Positions 1 through 11,300 of a stretch of 64,000 nucleotides of DNA are shown here, in pieces. The DNA is from Acheta domesticus. Its lineage: Eukaryota; Arthropoda; Insecta; Orthoptera; Gryllidae. Made by a program: the position numbers and the translations under genes. The stretch spans positions 179,590,675-179,654,674 of the forward strand of contig JAHLJT010000631.1 of the NCBI GenBank assembly GCA_031308135.1, in the 5' to 3' direction. Below the pieces are notes generated by a model. It worked only from the letters and a program-made list of their open reading frames with translations. It did not search any database and was not told the origin of the DNA. The stretch's first letter is position 1. Each line of letters opens with the position of its first letter.

Positions 1-1290
1 TGTCGCGAGGGCCTAGCGTTCTGCTGCCCCCAGTTCAGAGGAGACCACAAGTGTGCCGGTGAGTCCGAGGTTAAGTACGGTCTTTTATAGCAACAGTGAT
101 GCCAAACGACGTTTTTCAGCTGTACTGTCTGAATCAAAAGTTACGCGCTCGATGGGGACCACGAATCCCGCAATGAGGTGGTGCACTAGTACTAAAGTAG
201 TTTGTCTCAAACTTTTCCAATACTATGAAAACGTATTTTCTTCCCTCTACTTAAATCTAAATATATTCCTATGGCACTCCAATAGATAAGAAACGTTTCT
301 TTTAAGCTTCCCACGTCCTTTGTGGTTCAAAATAAGAAATAAGGAGGAAATATTGATTTTAAAGTGCACCACTATTTCAATACAATATCCAAATTTCAAG
401 CCAACTACATGCAATTTGCAAAAATACAAATGCTCTTGTTTCCTTTCTAACAGTAGAGAAATAATAAGTATTGATTACCGATCAAAATATTGATAATTTG
501 TTCGACGACAAAATAAGTCGGGCCCATGGAAACTAACAGATTTGATTGACGCGAAACCGAGCTGCCTCGCTTCGGGAGCGGACAGTCGTCTCTCGGTAGG
601 CATTGAGTTCGAATCCCGTTCGAAAATATAATTATAGTTATAAACATTAATACCTAACCACTGGTTTTCCCCAATATGGAGCATTTTACCACCCCTGCGC
701 TTTACGGTTGGTAGATCATTCATTCTAAATTAAGTTTGCAAAAATAATGAAATTAAATTTAAATATTGTAAATTAAAAAAATTACCACAGCTTAAAAACC
801 ACAATGAAGAAAAGTAAACGAAATTACATTTAACTTTTACGTAAATAAAACGATAAATCTCAAACACAAAACAACTAAACACAGGCGAACAACCACAGAT
901 AAACTACCGGAACGCGAACTTTGAGCACAGTATGATATGACAACAGAAGATGTGGCTGATCCAACTGAAGGGAACGTATCCCTTCCTACAAATATTATAA
1001 ATTCTAATGATATCCACCACAGTTTGTGATAAATATATAATGTATTCGATGAATTATTTTACTATTTTAATTGTTATGAAAAATTATGTTAATGAGGATT
1101 TAAAATAGTTTTGATATCTTAAAAATGGAGGATGTGTATTTACTCGAAAAGCCTGTAAGGCCCTGTATTTTATTCTTAACCTCGGACGCGCTTTAGTGTA
1201 TGGCCGAATTTGCTCCGATAAAGACGTAAAAGGTAGCCGGCTGTCAAAGCCTTATAAAAAAGTACAAGTGGAGACCTAAATAACTTGTTC
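1..1290 (+). repeat. Interspersed repeat X, copy 1
   Basis: At least three blocks (about 70-210, 505-950 and 1040-1240) recur in the same order at 16160-17860. Shared landmarks are AAGTTACRCGYTCGATGG, CGACAAAATAAGTCGG, GAACGCGAACTTTSWGAGCACAGTATGAT and CCTCGGACGCGCT. Divergence looks like roughly 15-25 percent with indels, so the family is old. A B-box-like GAGTTCGAATCCC lies at about 605-617. There is no coding capacity. It may be a nonautonomous transposon or a decayed LTR element; the class is not determined. The left end may lie outside the window. Confidence 0.6.
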
Positions 1291-2640
1291 TAACGAACCA
1301 TGGACGCGTAGTCGCAGCGCATCTTTTATATGCAGTTCAGTGCAGTTTGAAGTCGCATTTGCGTTTTTCAACGAGTTTTTTTACTTCATTTCTGGATTGG
1401 TATCAATTTTTTAAGATGACGGCAACGGTGACCATTGTGAATACGGCAGATAAGGTGGGAGATCAGGCGAGGTAGCACAGGGCGGGGAGTGTGAAAAGAA
1501 GGGTGGATTTTAGGAGTTTTGCATAAGGCAGGGCAAACCAGGGAGGGATACACTATAGGCAGAATTAATTCCTTTTCTTGTCTAAATAAATGAATATGAT
1601 AAATCAATATCCGGGCAAGTAAAATTCAGTTTGGCCTTAAACTTCATGGGATATATTTGTACGGGGACAATTTAATCTCACAGGGTTCCATTAGTGTATG
1701 TAGTGTAGTGATAAGAGTACAGTAGGGATTCTGAAGCTCAAAAACCCTACGCAGGTTGTTTTTGACCCCAAAACATCAAATCTATTACATCAAAAAGTCG
1801 GCGCATGCGAGATTTCTTGAATTCTCCGTCCATAACACACGGGTGTATATTTTTCGACGGGATGAAGAAAGCTTGGTAGACAATAATATCAGGAATGTTT
1901 GAGAAATTTCGATCTTTTCTTTTGGTCGCATCGACGGCAAGATCAGTAGCGACCTTAATTACAGTCAACGATTATATAATAATTTCATCTTGTTACGTAT
2001 GGATGCCATGAAATGCGTGTAAGCACATGGTTACAATTACTACTGCTTAGCATGTATCCGTTCATCCTTGATCCCGTTTATGTGAATTTCGAGAAGCAGG
2101 AGATATTAGAAGGTGTCTAGAGGTCATAAAATTATAGTATTATTTTATTTGTGTCACAGGAAAACTATTCTCAATTTATATTTACAATCTCGTAAGTAAA
2201 GGTTCCAATGTGACATATATATTTATGTATTAAAATATATTGAAATTAAAAGATATTAAAATATTCGAAACCGTCAAATGTAAGAAAATATTTGAAAAAT
2301 ATGTTGAAGTACGTGAATTATATAAATATTCATAACTTTTCCTTCTTAAGAAGTTCCTTTTTAAGCGCGAGAAACTAATATGTAATGTAATAGAACTGGC
2401 AATAATAAAGCAAAATATGAAAAACAAGTATTTTACTTCATTCAAAACGTCTAGATTAATCAAAAAAATTTATTGCATTTTGGTAGTACCAGTAAAAATA
2501 TGTATTTACATGAAATTCCGTTTTGTATGAAATATGTAAGAAAAAAACGCACCGAAAATGTCGAAGTTTTCATTCAGGCATTCATATTTTATCTTTTCTC
2601 TACTTATGTTATAAAAAAACATTACAGCGATGTCTTCGGA
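1291..2640. other. AT-rich intergenic DNA, no feature recognised
   Basis: Only short chance ORFs on either strand. There is an AT-rich core at 2100-2470. No repeat, RNA gene or coding signal was recognised. Confidence 0.5.
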
Positions 2641-3060
2641 TACACATTTGCCTGTTCTATATCCACCCTCTCTCTCTCCCTCAATCCTCCCCCACTCCTC
2701 CACACCTTGGTAGCGCTAGCAAACGGAGGGCGGCACCCGCCGCGCTGCTTCCAGGCGAGAATCTATCGCTGGGCAGGGGTTGGGCGGTGTGCACGGTTAT
2801 TTACACCTGCGCCTCCGCCGCCACTCCGCTCCGCCCCCCGCCACGCCCCCAGTCTTCCCCGCCCCGCCCCGCCCCCCCTTCCTCCGCCCCGACGCCTCCG
2901 GCGGCGCCGTAAGTAACGAGACGCCCTCGCCCCAGCGCCCCTAACTTCCCCGCAAAAGATGGGGGAGATTTTTCAGCCACCGAAGCCCTGCGGCCGCGAA
3001 GCCCCTCCGAACCAGCACTTGAGGAAGGTCGCAGCGATTTTAGGAGGCTTTGATCCACAC
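2640..3060. other. C-rich, CpG-rich island
   Basis: An abrupt shift from AT-rich DNA to a polypyrimidine run (2660-2710) and then a CpG-dense C-rich segment with repeated CCCCGCC/CCCCGCCCC motifs at 2820-2895. Overlapping 80-150 codon ORFs exist in several frames, and their Pro/Arg/Ala composition simply reflects base content. It could be a CpG-type regulatory island; no transcript signal is visible. Confidence 0.45.
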
Positions 3061-3837
3061 GCCGTGGACTGCTGATAACACCCCAACGATGGGTTTGTAA
3101 ACATTGTAGTTCGTATTAAGTCTTAAACAATTCTCAAATTTCCTTGGTGAACATTTTAATCAAGTAAATTGAGCATTCAAAAAGTGAAATGGTGTGCAGT
3201 GAAATACAAGATATGTCGAAATGATAATAAGAATGGGTTTTTTAATATAATATCTGAGTCGTTCGTGTTAAATGCTACTTACAATTTCCTTGCCTATAAC
3301 GCCTCATAAATTCGTTTTGTATTTACACTGAAATAAATTACTTATCACAGCCATTGAAATTACATCCATTATTGCTCTATTAAAATAATTCCTATTTTAA
3401 ATTAAATTATATTTGCTACGGTGCAGGTACATTACGACACAAGGGCAGTGTCTTGGAATTTAATGCTCGAAAAAACAAGTATGACCATATAATATTTCAC
3501 CATAAAAGTCAAGATAATGATCCTTTGAAAGGAGAGTATCCAATTTGATGCATTCTCAATATCCACCAGTCCCAAGGCAAAGAAATACAGTCATATCTAA
3601 CCCTTTACCATTGTACACAGTACTTTGTAAGTGAAGAGAAAAAGTCCATAAACACATTCAACTATTGTAGTTAGACATATAAAAACACAGAAATCTTCGG
3701 TCAGGAATTTGCGTTATAATTGCATTAAGGATGTTGCAAAATTATAACGAATATGAGACGTAGGTAACTTTTATTCAAGAATGACATATGTTCTGTGACT
3801 GTTGTAGCCGCACACAATGCGGATTGCGGAAAAGAAG
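3061..3837. other. AT-rich intergenic DNA, no feature recognised
   Basis: No coding frame of note, no microsatellite and no repeat matched within the window. Confidence 0.5.
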
Positions 3838-4030
3838 GCTTCCCTAACACGGACGACGCGCTCTTTTCATTTCCTATCCTCATTTTCCTATACTCTTTCC
3901 TTCATACACACTTACATGCATTGCTATGAGTCAGGAGCCTAGAGCTTACCCCGGCTGAGACGGTGCCTTGCTGGCGGAAATACCGAGAGGGGAAAATGCT
4001 AACCAACTTGTAAATCGACACCGAATACCA
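3838..4030 (+). mobile_element. SINE family A fragment (3' half)
   Basis: Matches the body of the SINE family whose best copy is at 10288-10852, in the opposite orientation. Shared stretches are the pyrimidine-rich TTTCCTATCCTC region, ACTTACATGCATTG, and GAGCTTACCCCGGCTGAGRCGGTGCC followed by a GGAAATACC segment. The tRNA-like head is missing, so this is 5'-truncated. Confidence 0.6.
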
Positions 4031-4369
4031 CGATTGAGCACGGAAGGGCCACCTTAAAATATAACACGAACCACACTTCCAGTAGAAATGGTCTCAGCAG
4101 TTGACGAGCCCAGACACATTAAATCTGTGGTCACTGGGTAAAAGTTCTTAAGTCAATTTTTGGCGAAATTCGGTTAAGTACTAAAACTACTAATTAAGTA
4201 TCTACATTTTATTTTAGTAAAACGACCGAACTCAAATGTTGACTTCTTAACGAGAAAAACGCGTTGGGAAAAAGCGTTGGCTCAATAATCTAACCCTTGT
4301 TTTCTCTAAACTAAGATTTTTGACTTCAGAACTTTTACCCCGCGACCACAGAAATAATCAATCACTGTT

Positions 4370-4690
4370 CCAACTATGAAATATACGAATGCCGTATTAT
4401 CACGAAACTACCAGCCACTAATCATCTCACCGAACATTCCGCGCCGATTTTTCCCTGACCAGGAAAAACAAAACGGGGCGTGGGCGGAGCGCAATGAGCG
4501 GCCGTCGACCCGCCCTATTTCCCTGCGGCGGAGGCTGAATGCATCCCGCCCCACAGCTTCCTGGACCCAACCGCCGCATTATATTTCATGTTGCCTGAAT
4601 CGGCGGTGTACAAATTAACCGTGTACACGCTAGCTATGCAAATAGAGCACCATTATCCTGTAATTTTACCCGAATAAAAGGTTCGCGATC
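4370..4690. other. GC-rich block with octamer motif, possible regulatory element
   Basis: GC-rich sequence in an AT-rich setting, containing a perfect octamer ATGCAAAT at 4636-4643 and a palindrome-like GTGTACA...TGTACAC at 4604-4627. The 80-codon frame at 4376-4618 has no recognisable protein character. A conserved noncoding element is possible; conservation cannot be judged here. Confidence 0.3.
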
Positions 4691-5390
4691 ATTTCAGGAC
4701 GCCCACCCCGCCCGAAACACGATCTTTTTTCCTCAGCACTGGGGAACTGATGTATTAGCTCGTAGCTTTTTAAATCCTCTCATCTCATTTCTGATTTTAT
4801 TGTTCCATGCCAGCTGCCTCGTGAGTTATGTCTGCATTAGAAGAGGCCAGATAATTATAACTATGAAATAAACTGTGTAAAATGGCAACATTACTTTAAA
4901 AGAATTTTGAAAATATAAGAAATTTAACACTTGGATGGTCTCCCAGTAAACTTTCGTGTATATCAGGCAATGAAAACCATTTCTATACGTATTAAAATTT
5001 AATCCACCAATGTTGAACATTATCATTGCCTTCATATTCCCAATTGTCATTTAATATTATTATTTGTCAAAGAATACAAAAAAAAAACTTTAACAACTTC
5101 ACAAAACTCTTGCAATGTTGCGAAAGTACCAAATTAAAGGCACACACTGACCAAGCGATGCTACCTGACTAACACAGCAAGAAAAACCAAATTAATGTAA
5201 CATTGCAGAATGTATTGAAAGGTTACGAGGCACACATGGCTGGATTTTCCAACCCAGTCCACTCTCACAGCACCACAGCTCCTCCAAATTACACAGCTGT
5301 CTAGTAGAGGGTCTCAAATGCAGATATCAAGAAAATGCCTTTCACCACCGTGGATGCTTCACGCTCGAGGTCCACCATAGCCCTTTCCGC
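4691..5390. other. Intergenic DNA, no feature recognised
   Basis: AT-rich to mixed composition, with only short chance ORFs. Nothing matched elsewhere in the window. Confidence 0.45.
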
Positions 5391-5680
5391 TTGGTCCACA
5401 CTGCACCAGCCATCTCTCCCGCTGTCCACCAGGCTCTGGCCCCGCCCCGGGTTCAGACCCCGGGCAGGGCGCAGGGGGGGAGGCGCAGCCGGCTAGCCGG
5501 CGGAGGGGCTGACGTAGGCGGGGGGAGATACGGGCGGCGACGGCGTGATGGTGGTGGTAGCGGCGGTGACGGTGGTGATGTCGCCGTGACGTCATCGGTG
5601 TCGGCGCCGAGGGTAGCTGGTTGCAACCTGGCCGGGCGGCGGGAGAACCGCCACACACATCGAGGCGCGGGGAAACAATG
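5391..5680. promoter_or_regulatory. CpG island with a perfect CRE
   Basis: About 290 bases of CpG-dense DNA with a perfect cAMP-response-element palindrome TGACGTCA at 5587-5594, embedded in GTGACGTCATCGGTG. ORFs of 67-108 codons on both strands overlap and are compositional. CREs in CpG islands are typical of animal promoters and enhancers, but no transcription start, TATA or Inr arrangement is evident, so promoter activity is only an inference. Confidence 0.35.
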
Positions 5681-5684
5681 ATCA

Positions 5685-5737
5685 ATTAATGTCTTAATTC
5701 AATCATTAATTGATTGATTGATTGTTGATTGATTTTT
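5685..5737. repeat. (GATT)n-type simple repeat
   Basis: TTGATTGATTGATTG tract just upstream of a Helentron-like element. The same tetramer forms the 3' tail of SINE family A on the minus strand, so this may be the relic of a SINE tail in which the Helentron-like element landed. Confidence 0.5.
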
Positions 5738-7316
5738 ACTTTCCCGTATACGTACGTATACACGGAGTGATATACGTAGTATAGAGAAAGTTATGTAACG
5801 CTGCGCGAAAAAATGGCCAATTTTCGGCGGAAAAAAATTAATTGCCGGGCCGTGAAAACGAATAAGTGGATAAAACCAGTTGCTAAATTAAGAAAAAAAA
5901 TCCCCTAACACGTGGTGTGGTCAAAATCCATGATTTGTTGCTTCTTTATACTTAAAAATCGATTGACGGCATTCCGTCCGTCTGTCCGTCTGTGGTCAAC
6001 GCTAGCGCCTAAACCGTTCGGTCGATTTTCTTCAAAATTGATATTCCCCAGTCGATCTGATTCTAGTCGAAGCTTTGTGATTATGAAAAAGATTCTTCAA
6101 AATTTGGGGGTACTTTATATGAAGCCCCCGGGGATTTTCAACATTTTCTCAAAAACGGCTCCAAATTTTTTCTTTAAATTTCTTGTATGAATAGAGGAAA
6201 ATACACTTTTTAACATGGCATAGGTCCGATTTTCACGTACAGCTCTGAATTTTCGAAAATTGTGAAAGTTTGAATTTTTTTTCGGCGTCTTTGTCCAACT
6301 ACAAAATTGAAGATAGATATTTTTTCTTTAAATAAAATTTGTTCTGCATATTGAGTTCTTTAATAAAAGTCATGTAAATGTTTTTCACAATTTAGGTAGT
6401 TTTCGTGCAATATTGCGTGCAATATGTGCAGTTTTAAAAAATTACAAAAACAAAATTTTCTCAAAAACGGCTGCAAATTTTTTCTTTAAACTTTGGGTAG
6501 GGATAGTGGTAAATGTACTCTATCAATGACATAAAAGCCATTTTGGTCTATCGGTTGGTTTTTTCAAAATTTACCAAAATGTAAATTTTTTTACTTGTCT
6601 CTCACGTCGTTAATATTTACATTATCGGCGATTTGTTTACATTATTATATTTACGAGTATGCTTTAAATAACGTCAAGTAAAGTTTCTCGAAAACACTAC
6701 CGTTTTCTGTGAAAAGTAGCTCAAATTTCGGCATTTTCAGAAATGCTCAAACGTCATTTTCTCGTATATGGCTGCAATTTTTTTCTTGAAACTTTTGTAA
6801 CGGGTAGTGCTAATTACACTCATTAGTATAGCGAGAAGTTTATTTTGAGTTTTTTTTTGTTTTTTTTCAAAAATTATATAAATGTAAAGTTTTTGAAAGA
6901 TCTCTCACATCTTTAATATGCACATTATCCGCAATTTGTAAAGATGATTATATTTGTGAGTGTAAGTGCTTCAAATAACTTCAAATAAAGTATTTTGAAA
7001 ACTCAAAAATTTTCTGTGAAAATGAGCTTCAAATTTCGCATTTTTAGTAGTGCTAAAACGCCATTTTCTCTTAAACGGCACATAATTTTTAAAAGAAAAT
7101 CGCCATTTACGGCTAGGTTTTTGTGTTCTTTAATATTCTAAAATTAATGTTTCTGTTGTACCAATAGGAAACCGAAAAATTAAGAAAATGACAAAAAAAT
7201 GTACTTTTGGCGATGATAGATGGTAGCTGGCAAGAAAGAGTATGTGGCAATTCCGAATAGCTAGCGAAGACCCAGGAAAATAGAAAACTAATACGGGAAA
7301 GTCTGTGCCATTCTGT
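5738..7316 (+). mobile_element. Helentron-like nonautonomous element (HINE), copy 1
   Basis: Starts with ACTTTCCCGT, preceded by T5, and carries the inverse ACGGGAAAGT at 7292-7301 near its right end. A GTCY tract (GTCCGTCTGTCCGTCTGTGG) lies at about 5976-5994. The interior is AT-rich and noncoding, built of four diverged units of about 305 bases, each with a core like TTTTCTCAAAAACGGCTSCAAATTTTTTCTT, at about 6143, 6455, 6756 and 7062. The terminal hairpin and CTAG found in other copies are missing, so the last roughly 25 bases are lost. Asymmetric terminal inverted repeats, a GTCY tract and a 3' hairpin are known features of Helentron-derived HINEs such as Drosophila DINE-1/mini-me. No Rep/helicase ORF is present, so it would depend on an autonomous partner. 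Confidence 0.6.
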
Positions 7317-7869
7317 TTCTGTTTTTTGACAAATAAATAAATAAAATAAATACGGTCATGCTTAATTTTTTCAAAATACGAGTAGTTTTTCTTTAATTTT
7401 GTGACAAACGTAATAGGCCGCTGTAAATTTACTGCGCTTCGGACAGCTGGATGCGTCGTAAATTAGAATGTGCAATTTTGTATATTATTTCTTTCTTCGT
7501 TTCTTACATTCGAACTTTGTTATAGACTTACACATTAATATTTTAGAAATTGTTTATTTTGAAATATTTGAAATAAGTAAAAAGAATTAATAGCTCTCAG
7601 AATAGCGACAATGCAGGGTCTGCAACAATGGAATTCACTTTGCGCTCGCGAATATCTGTGAATTAGTGTCATTGTTGTGACCTAATGGAGCTGTATGAAA
7701 ATGAGTTATAATTGTCTAATTTATGTTGATATTTGCAGGCAAATATTTAGTTTTGCACGAAATGCTGTACCATTTGTAGTGAGTAGAGAATTTGTTGCAT
7801 GGTTTTAAAATACTCTTCCCTAATCATGGCCCAATGGAAGGCATTTCTATATTTCCAGGGTATCAAGCT
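7317..7869. other. AT-rich DNA, no feature recognised
   Basis: Intergenic sequence between two Helentron-like pieces. No ORF or repeat was recognised. Confidence 0.4.
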
Positions 7870-8067
7870 TCTTTTTCCAATACAGGGTTACAAAACTTTT
7901 GCATTCTATTTTTGTGAAGTTGTAGAATTCACATAGTTCTGACAACACTGCAATGGAAATAGTAAGTTCCAAGCGAAGATGTTAGTAGCGCATAAAGTGC
8001 AATATTACAGTACTACTTAGCTGTTTCCTCTAATACGGGAAAGTAAGTGCTGTTGTAGCACCACTAG
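7870..8067 (+). mobile_element. 3' end of a second Helentron-like subfamily
   Basis: Ends ACGGGAAAGTAAGTGCTGTTGTAGCACCACTAG before a T-run. The stem GTGCT/AGCAC and the terminal CACTAG match the main family, while the preceding sequence (CAATATTACAG, TTAGCTGTTTCC, GAATTCACATAG) differs from it and is shared with 59880-60165. This is therefore a related subfamily using the same terminus. Confidence 0.45.
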
Positions 8068-9880
8068 TTTTTTTAAGTGGGACGCGCGAACTTTGGAGTT
8101 GGCGCCCCCATGACACCCTGGTGTAGCATGGAACTCCCATAATTTAGCGGGAGTATCACAAAGAGTGCCCAGGTGGGCGGACGTCGCAGGAACTTGTCCG
8201 CGCCGACCAAAATGTGCTAACATATTTGCAAGTACTCATTCTTCTTCTAATTACTTGAGTACTTAAATAATGTTGATTACGAGATATGTTTTTGATTTTA
8301 AATTTAATGGATTTCCTGGAAGCGAGATTTCAACAGAACTCCGACAACTCTCTACCAGCCCTAATGATTACGCTGACTTCTATGTCCCCGTTCATTCATG
8401 CTGCGAATATTTCAGTGTCAGTTGAAACTTTTTCAAGACAAGAACACAACTGGAGTTTGACAAGGGCAATAGAAAACGAAAACTATTGCTTGAAGAAGAA
8501 AGTAAGAACAAAATTTGGAGTTATATAGGCAGGAGGGCGGGGCGGATTGGTGGTGGTGGTGGGGGGAGGGCAACGAAAGAAAAGTGAATGTGGTGGATGG
8601 TGGTTTTGGAATGGAACACAGTACAATGAACGAAAGTATTTAACATCAATATTATAAAGTACTGTACGTTATTTCTCTGATTGTCCAGATCCTAATACAA
8701 GTACGTCCAAATACCAGATTTTACAAAAATTAAACTAAGTAACTAAGAAGTAAGAAAATATTAAATATATCTGGCACAAATTCTTGTTTTGTAAAGGATA
8801 TCTGAGTTTGTTACATCAAAGCGGCAAGAAATTCGAAATAGATCATTAAATCGAGTCAAAAGGCTCGTATTTTTATGAAAATGTGCACTATTGTTTATGA
8901 TGAACATCATTTACAACTGTGGACTGCTTTTCTAAATACATTGTATTAACTGATAGAGGGAATATTTGGTATCGGTGTTCCCTTTTGTTCTTTAACTTCC
9001 TACCTCCAACTCTCTATCTCTAACATCTCACAGAAATTTCGCTTATTTCACCCGTCCCACTTGGAAATTGCAAATATTAAGTGGAACTTTTAACTTGCAG
9101 CTCGCAGATGTGAGTGGCCCAAATTTTTATTCTGATACATTAGAAAGATAAACGTAATGAGGGTCTGTTAGACATTTTTGATGAAGTGACTAGTATGAGA
9201 GGAATGAGGTTCATGAGAGAAAGAAGAGGGTTACGACATTTAGACAAGGAAGTAAAATAAAAGCTGGGACTTGCAGGCAGCAGTGTCAGATGTACAGCAC
9301 TTTGGTCTCAAGTTAAGCAAAGCAATATCGAACTACTGGGAAGATTGAAGAAGAGTCGAAAAACAACTGTCTGATAGCTGCACGAGAATTACTGTCAGGG
9401 AACAAAACAGCAATGAACAATTCGGAGTATTACACAGCTACACAACCGGAACGGAAGATGGTGTGGAAACTTAGATGAAAAATGCGAGTACAGGAGTAAG
9501 AATTGAGTAATATAGTTCCAATAGGAACAGAACGGATAATACGAGGTTAGGAATCATGAAACTTCACAAAGTTTATCATGCCAACTCAATGTGCAAAATG
9601 TCACCGGTTCAATGATACAGACGTAATGTGCAAAGAGAATGTAATTTTCGATGCACTCGACTATAAGAAACGGGAAACTATAGTACATAAATAAAACGAG
9701 CAATATTTACACAAGATAAAAATGAAAATGCTAAAACAATCATGTCATTGTCTCATGTGTAATTATACAAAACTCTAAACCTCCAGATGTCTTGTTTCGT
9801 TGTTGTAGAAGCCTAAACCGATAAAGTTTTCATACACATTTTTTAATGCTTGCCTTCAAAATTTCTTCTATTATCTGGAC
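8068..9880. other. Intergenic DNA, no gene recognised
   Basis: Contains a mixed-composition segment at 8080-8220 (GACGCGCGAACTTTGGAG) and a purine-rich GGTGGTGGTGGTGGGGGG run at 8550-8570. Otherwise AT-rich, with no coding or repeat signal. Confidence 0.4.
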
Positions 9881-9884
9881 TTGA

Positions 9885-10260
9885 TGCTTCGAACAGTGCG
9901 GGTCACAGCGGGAGACGCAGGCTGGGCGAAGGCGTCGTGGGCCGAGCAGCGCGGAGCGGGCAAGGGCGGGAAGGGCCGGGACGGCGGCGTGGGCGAGGAC
10001 AGGAAGCGCTTCCGCCATCATGCGCGGCCCGCCCGCCGGGCGACGAAGACCCTTAGCCGAGCGATAACGAAGCGATAATGCGCCTTTTAATTACGCAAGT
10101 AATTAAAGGAGCGGGATAAACACGGAACATAAGAACGGCATTGATTTTTGTGGAGCGGAGCTGCGAGGCGGCCTCTGCGCCCTTCGCCTCGCGAGTGGGC
10201 GTGGCGCCCGCCTTTGCAGGAACTTCGGGAGCCGTCCCCACCCCCCTTCCCCAGCGCAGC
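9885..10260. promoter_or_regulatory. CpG-rich island with a TAATTA palindrome
   Basis: CpG-dense DNA (9895-10060 and 10150-10260) flanking an AT-rich core with a near-perfect palindrome CCTTTTAATTAC-GCAA-GTAATTAAAGG at 10083-10109. It carries two TAATTA homeodomain-type sites facing each other with a 4-base spacer, the arrangement bound by paired-class homeodomain dimers in animals. ORFs of 60-85 codons here are compositional. Regulatory function is an inference; no transcript evidence. Confidence 0.35.
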
Positions 10261-10287
10261 ACAGTGGGATAAAACAAGAGCATTGGG

Positions 10288-10852
10288 TTTCGATTGATTG
10301 ATTGTGATTCCGGGCGCGTCGACTACGAAGGATATTAGTCCCGTACGTGTATTGCATATTGTTTCATCGGGAGGTGGCAGTGATCTTCCCCCGCTGGATG
10401 GCGAGATCCGGCGCCGACCTACAGTCGACTAGTGGGGTTTTCTCCAACCAGATATCTCCCACAAGCGGAGCATCGCCCCTGCCCGGTCAAGCTCTAAGCC
10501 TGCGACCGGTCTCCCGACATGTGTGGTAGTGTGGTGCATGTTAGTGTAAGTAAGGTGCATATAAGTAGTGAGGTAGGGAAAAGAAGAGGAAGGATAGATC
10601 GCGCGTGGTCCGTGGCCCCTTGGTTATGGTACAGCTCCGGCATTCGTCTGGTATTGATCGGAGAAGCCACGAAAAACTATCGATTACAGCAGCCGGCCAC
10701 TAGAATTCTCCTCTATAAAGCAACTGAATTCGACCTAGCTGACAAGCTAGTATCGAAAATCGTGCCACCGACGGGACTCGAACCTAGTACCTCCCGGTCA
10801 GAGGCACTGCAGTGACATCACTTGATGCACTGAGCCACCTCTTGGGGTGCAT
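10288..10852 (-). mobile_element. SINE family A, best copy (tRNA-derived)
   Basis: On the minus strand this starts with a tRNA-like head: A box TGGCTCAGTGCA (10826-10837) and a perfect B box GGTTCGAGTCC (10774-10784). A roughly 400-base body follows, ending in an (AATC)n tail, seen on the plus strand as GATTGATTGATT at 10290-10305. A head with both Pol III promoter boxes, a unique body and a tetramer tail are the hallmarks of a tRNA-derived SINE. Related copies are at 13470-14045, 15419-15900, 12236-12660, 51640-52050 and as fragments elsewhere. ORFs across it are chance. Confidence 0.75.
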
Positions 10853-11090
10853 AGGGTTTCGAGAGTAATTCTACAACAATGACGCACATAAAATATCGCG
10901 GGTAAGCCAACTTGTGGCTCAGGGAGAAAGTCACATCACAGAGGAGGTCGGGGGGCGATACCCGGACAATCTCATAAAATTTGTTCCAACAAAACGAGCT
11001 TGACTGTTTGCAGGGGCTAGTCCAACCTTTGTAAAGTGTCCTAAACCCTACCACTGTCCTAGTTCTTTCCTAAGGGTACACACACGTAAG
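10853..11090. other. Short intergenic stretch, no feature recognised
   Basis: Mixed composition. The 78-codon minus frame has no recognisable family. Confidence 0.35.
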
Positions 11091-11300
11091 ACGCTTGTTT
11101 CTCGCGCGGGAGGGCCCGGCGCCGAATGACGTCACTCGGCAGCTGGATTGCACCATGTTATCAAATGGAGGCGCACACAACGAACGCTATCGGCTTCCAG
11201 CCGCCAGCGCCGGCCAGCAGCCGGAACTCTTGGGAGTTTCGGCGCGCTGGCTGCACTCGCTGGTTTTCAGTCGACTCGTGGCTTTGAAGTGTCTGATCAC
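11091..11300. promoter_or_regulatory. GC-rich block with a CRE inside a 20-base palindrome
   Basis: TGACGTCA at 11127-11134 lies at the centre of GCCGAATGACGTCACTCGGC (11121-11140), a palindrome with one mismatched pair. GC-rich sequence extends to about 11270. It is the second perfect CRE in a GC island in this window. Possible enhancer or promoter element; no gene start was identified next to it. Confidence 0.35.

Noticed and set aside
5391..5685. ORFs of 108 and 96 codons in the CRE island
   Set aside because: Both strands are open because of CpG-rich composition; His- and Gly-rich runs come from GGT/GGC repeats.
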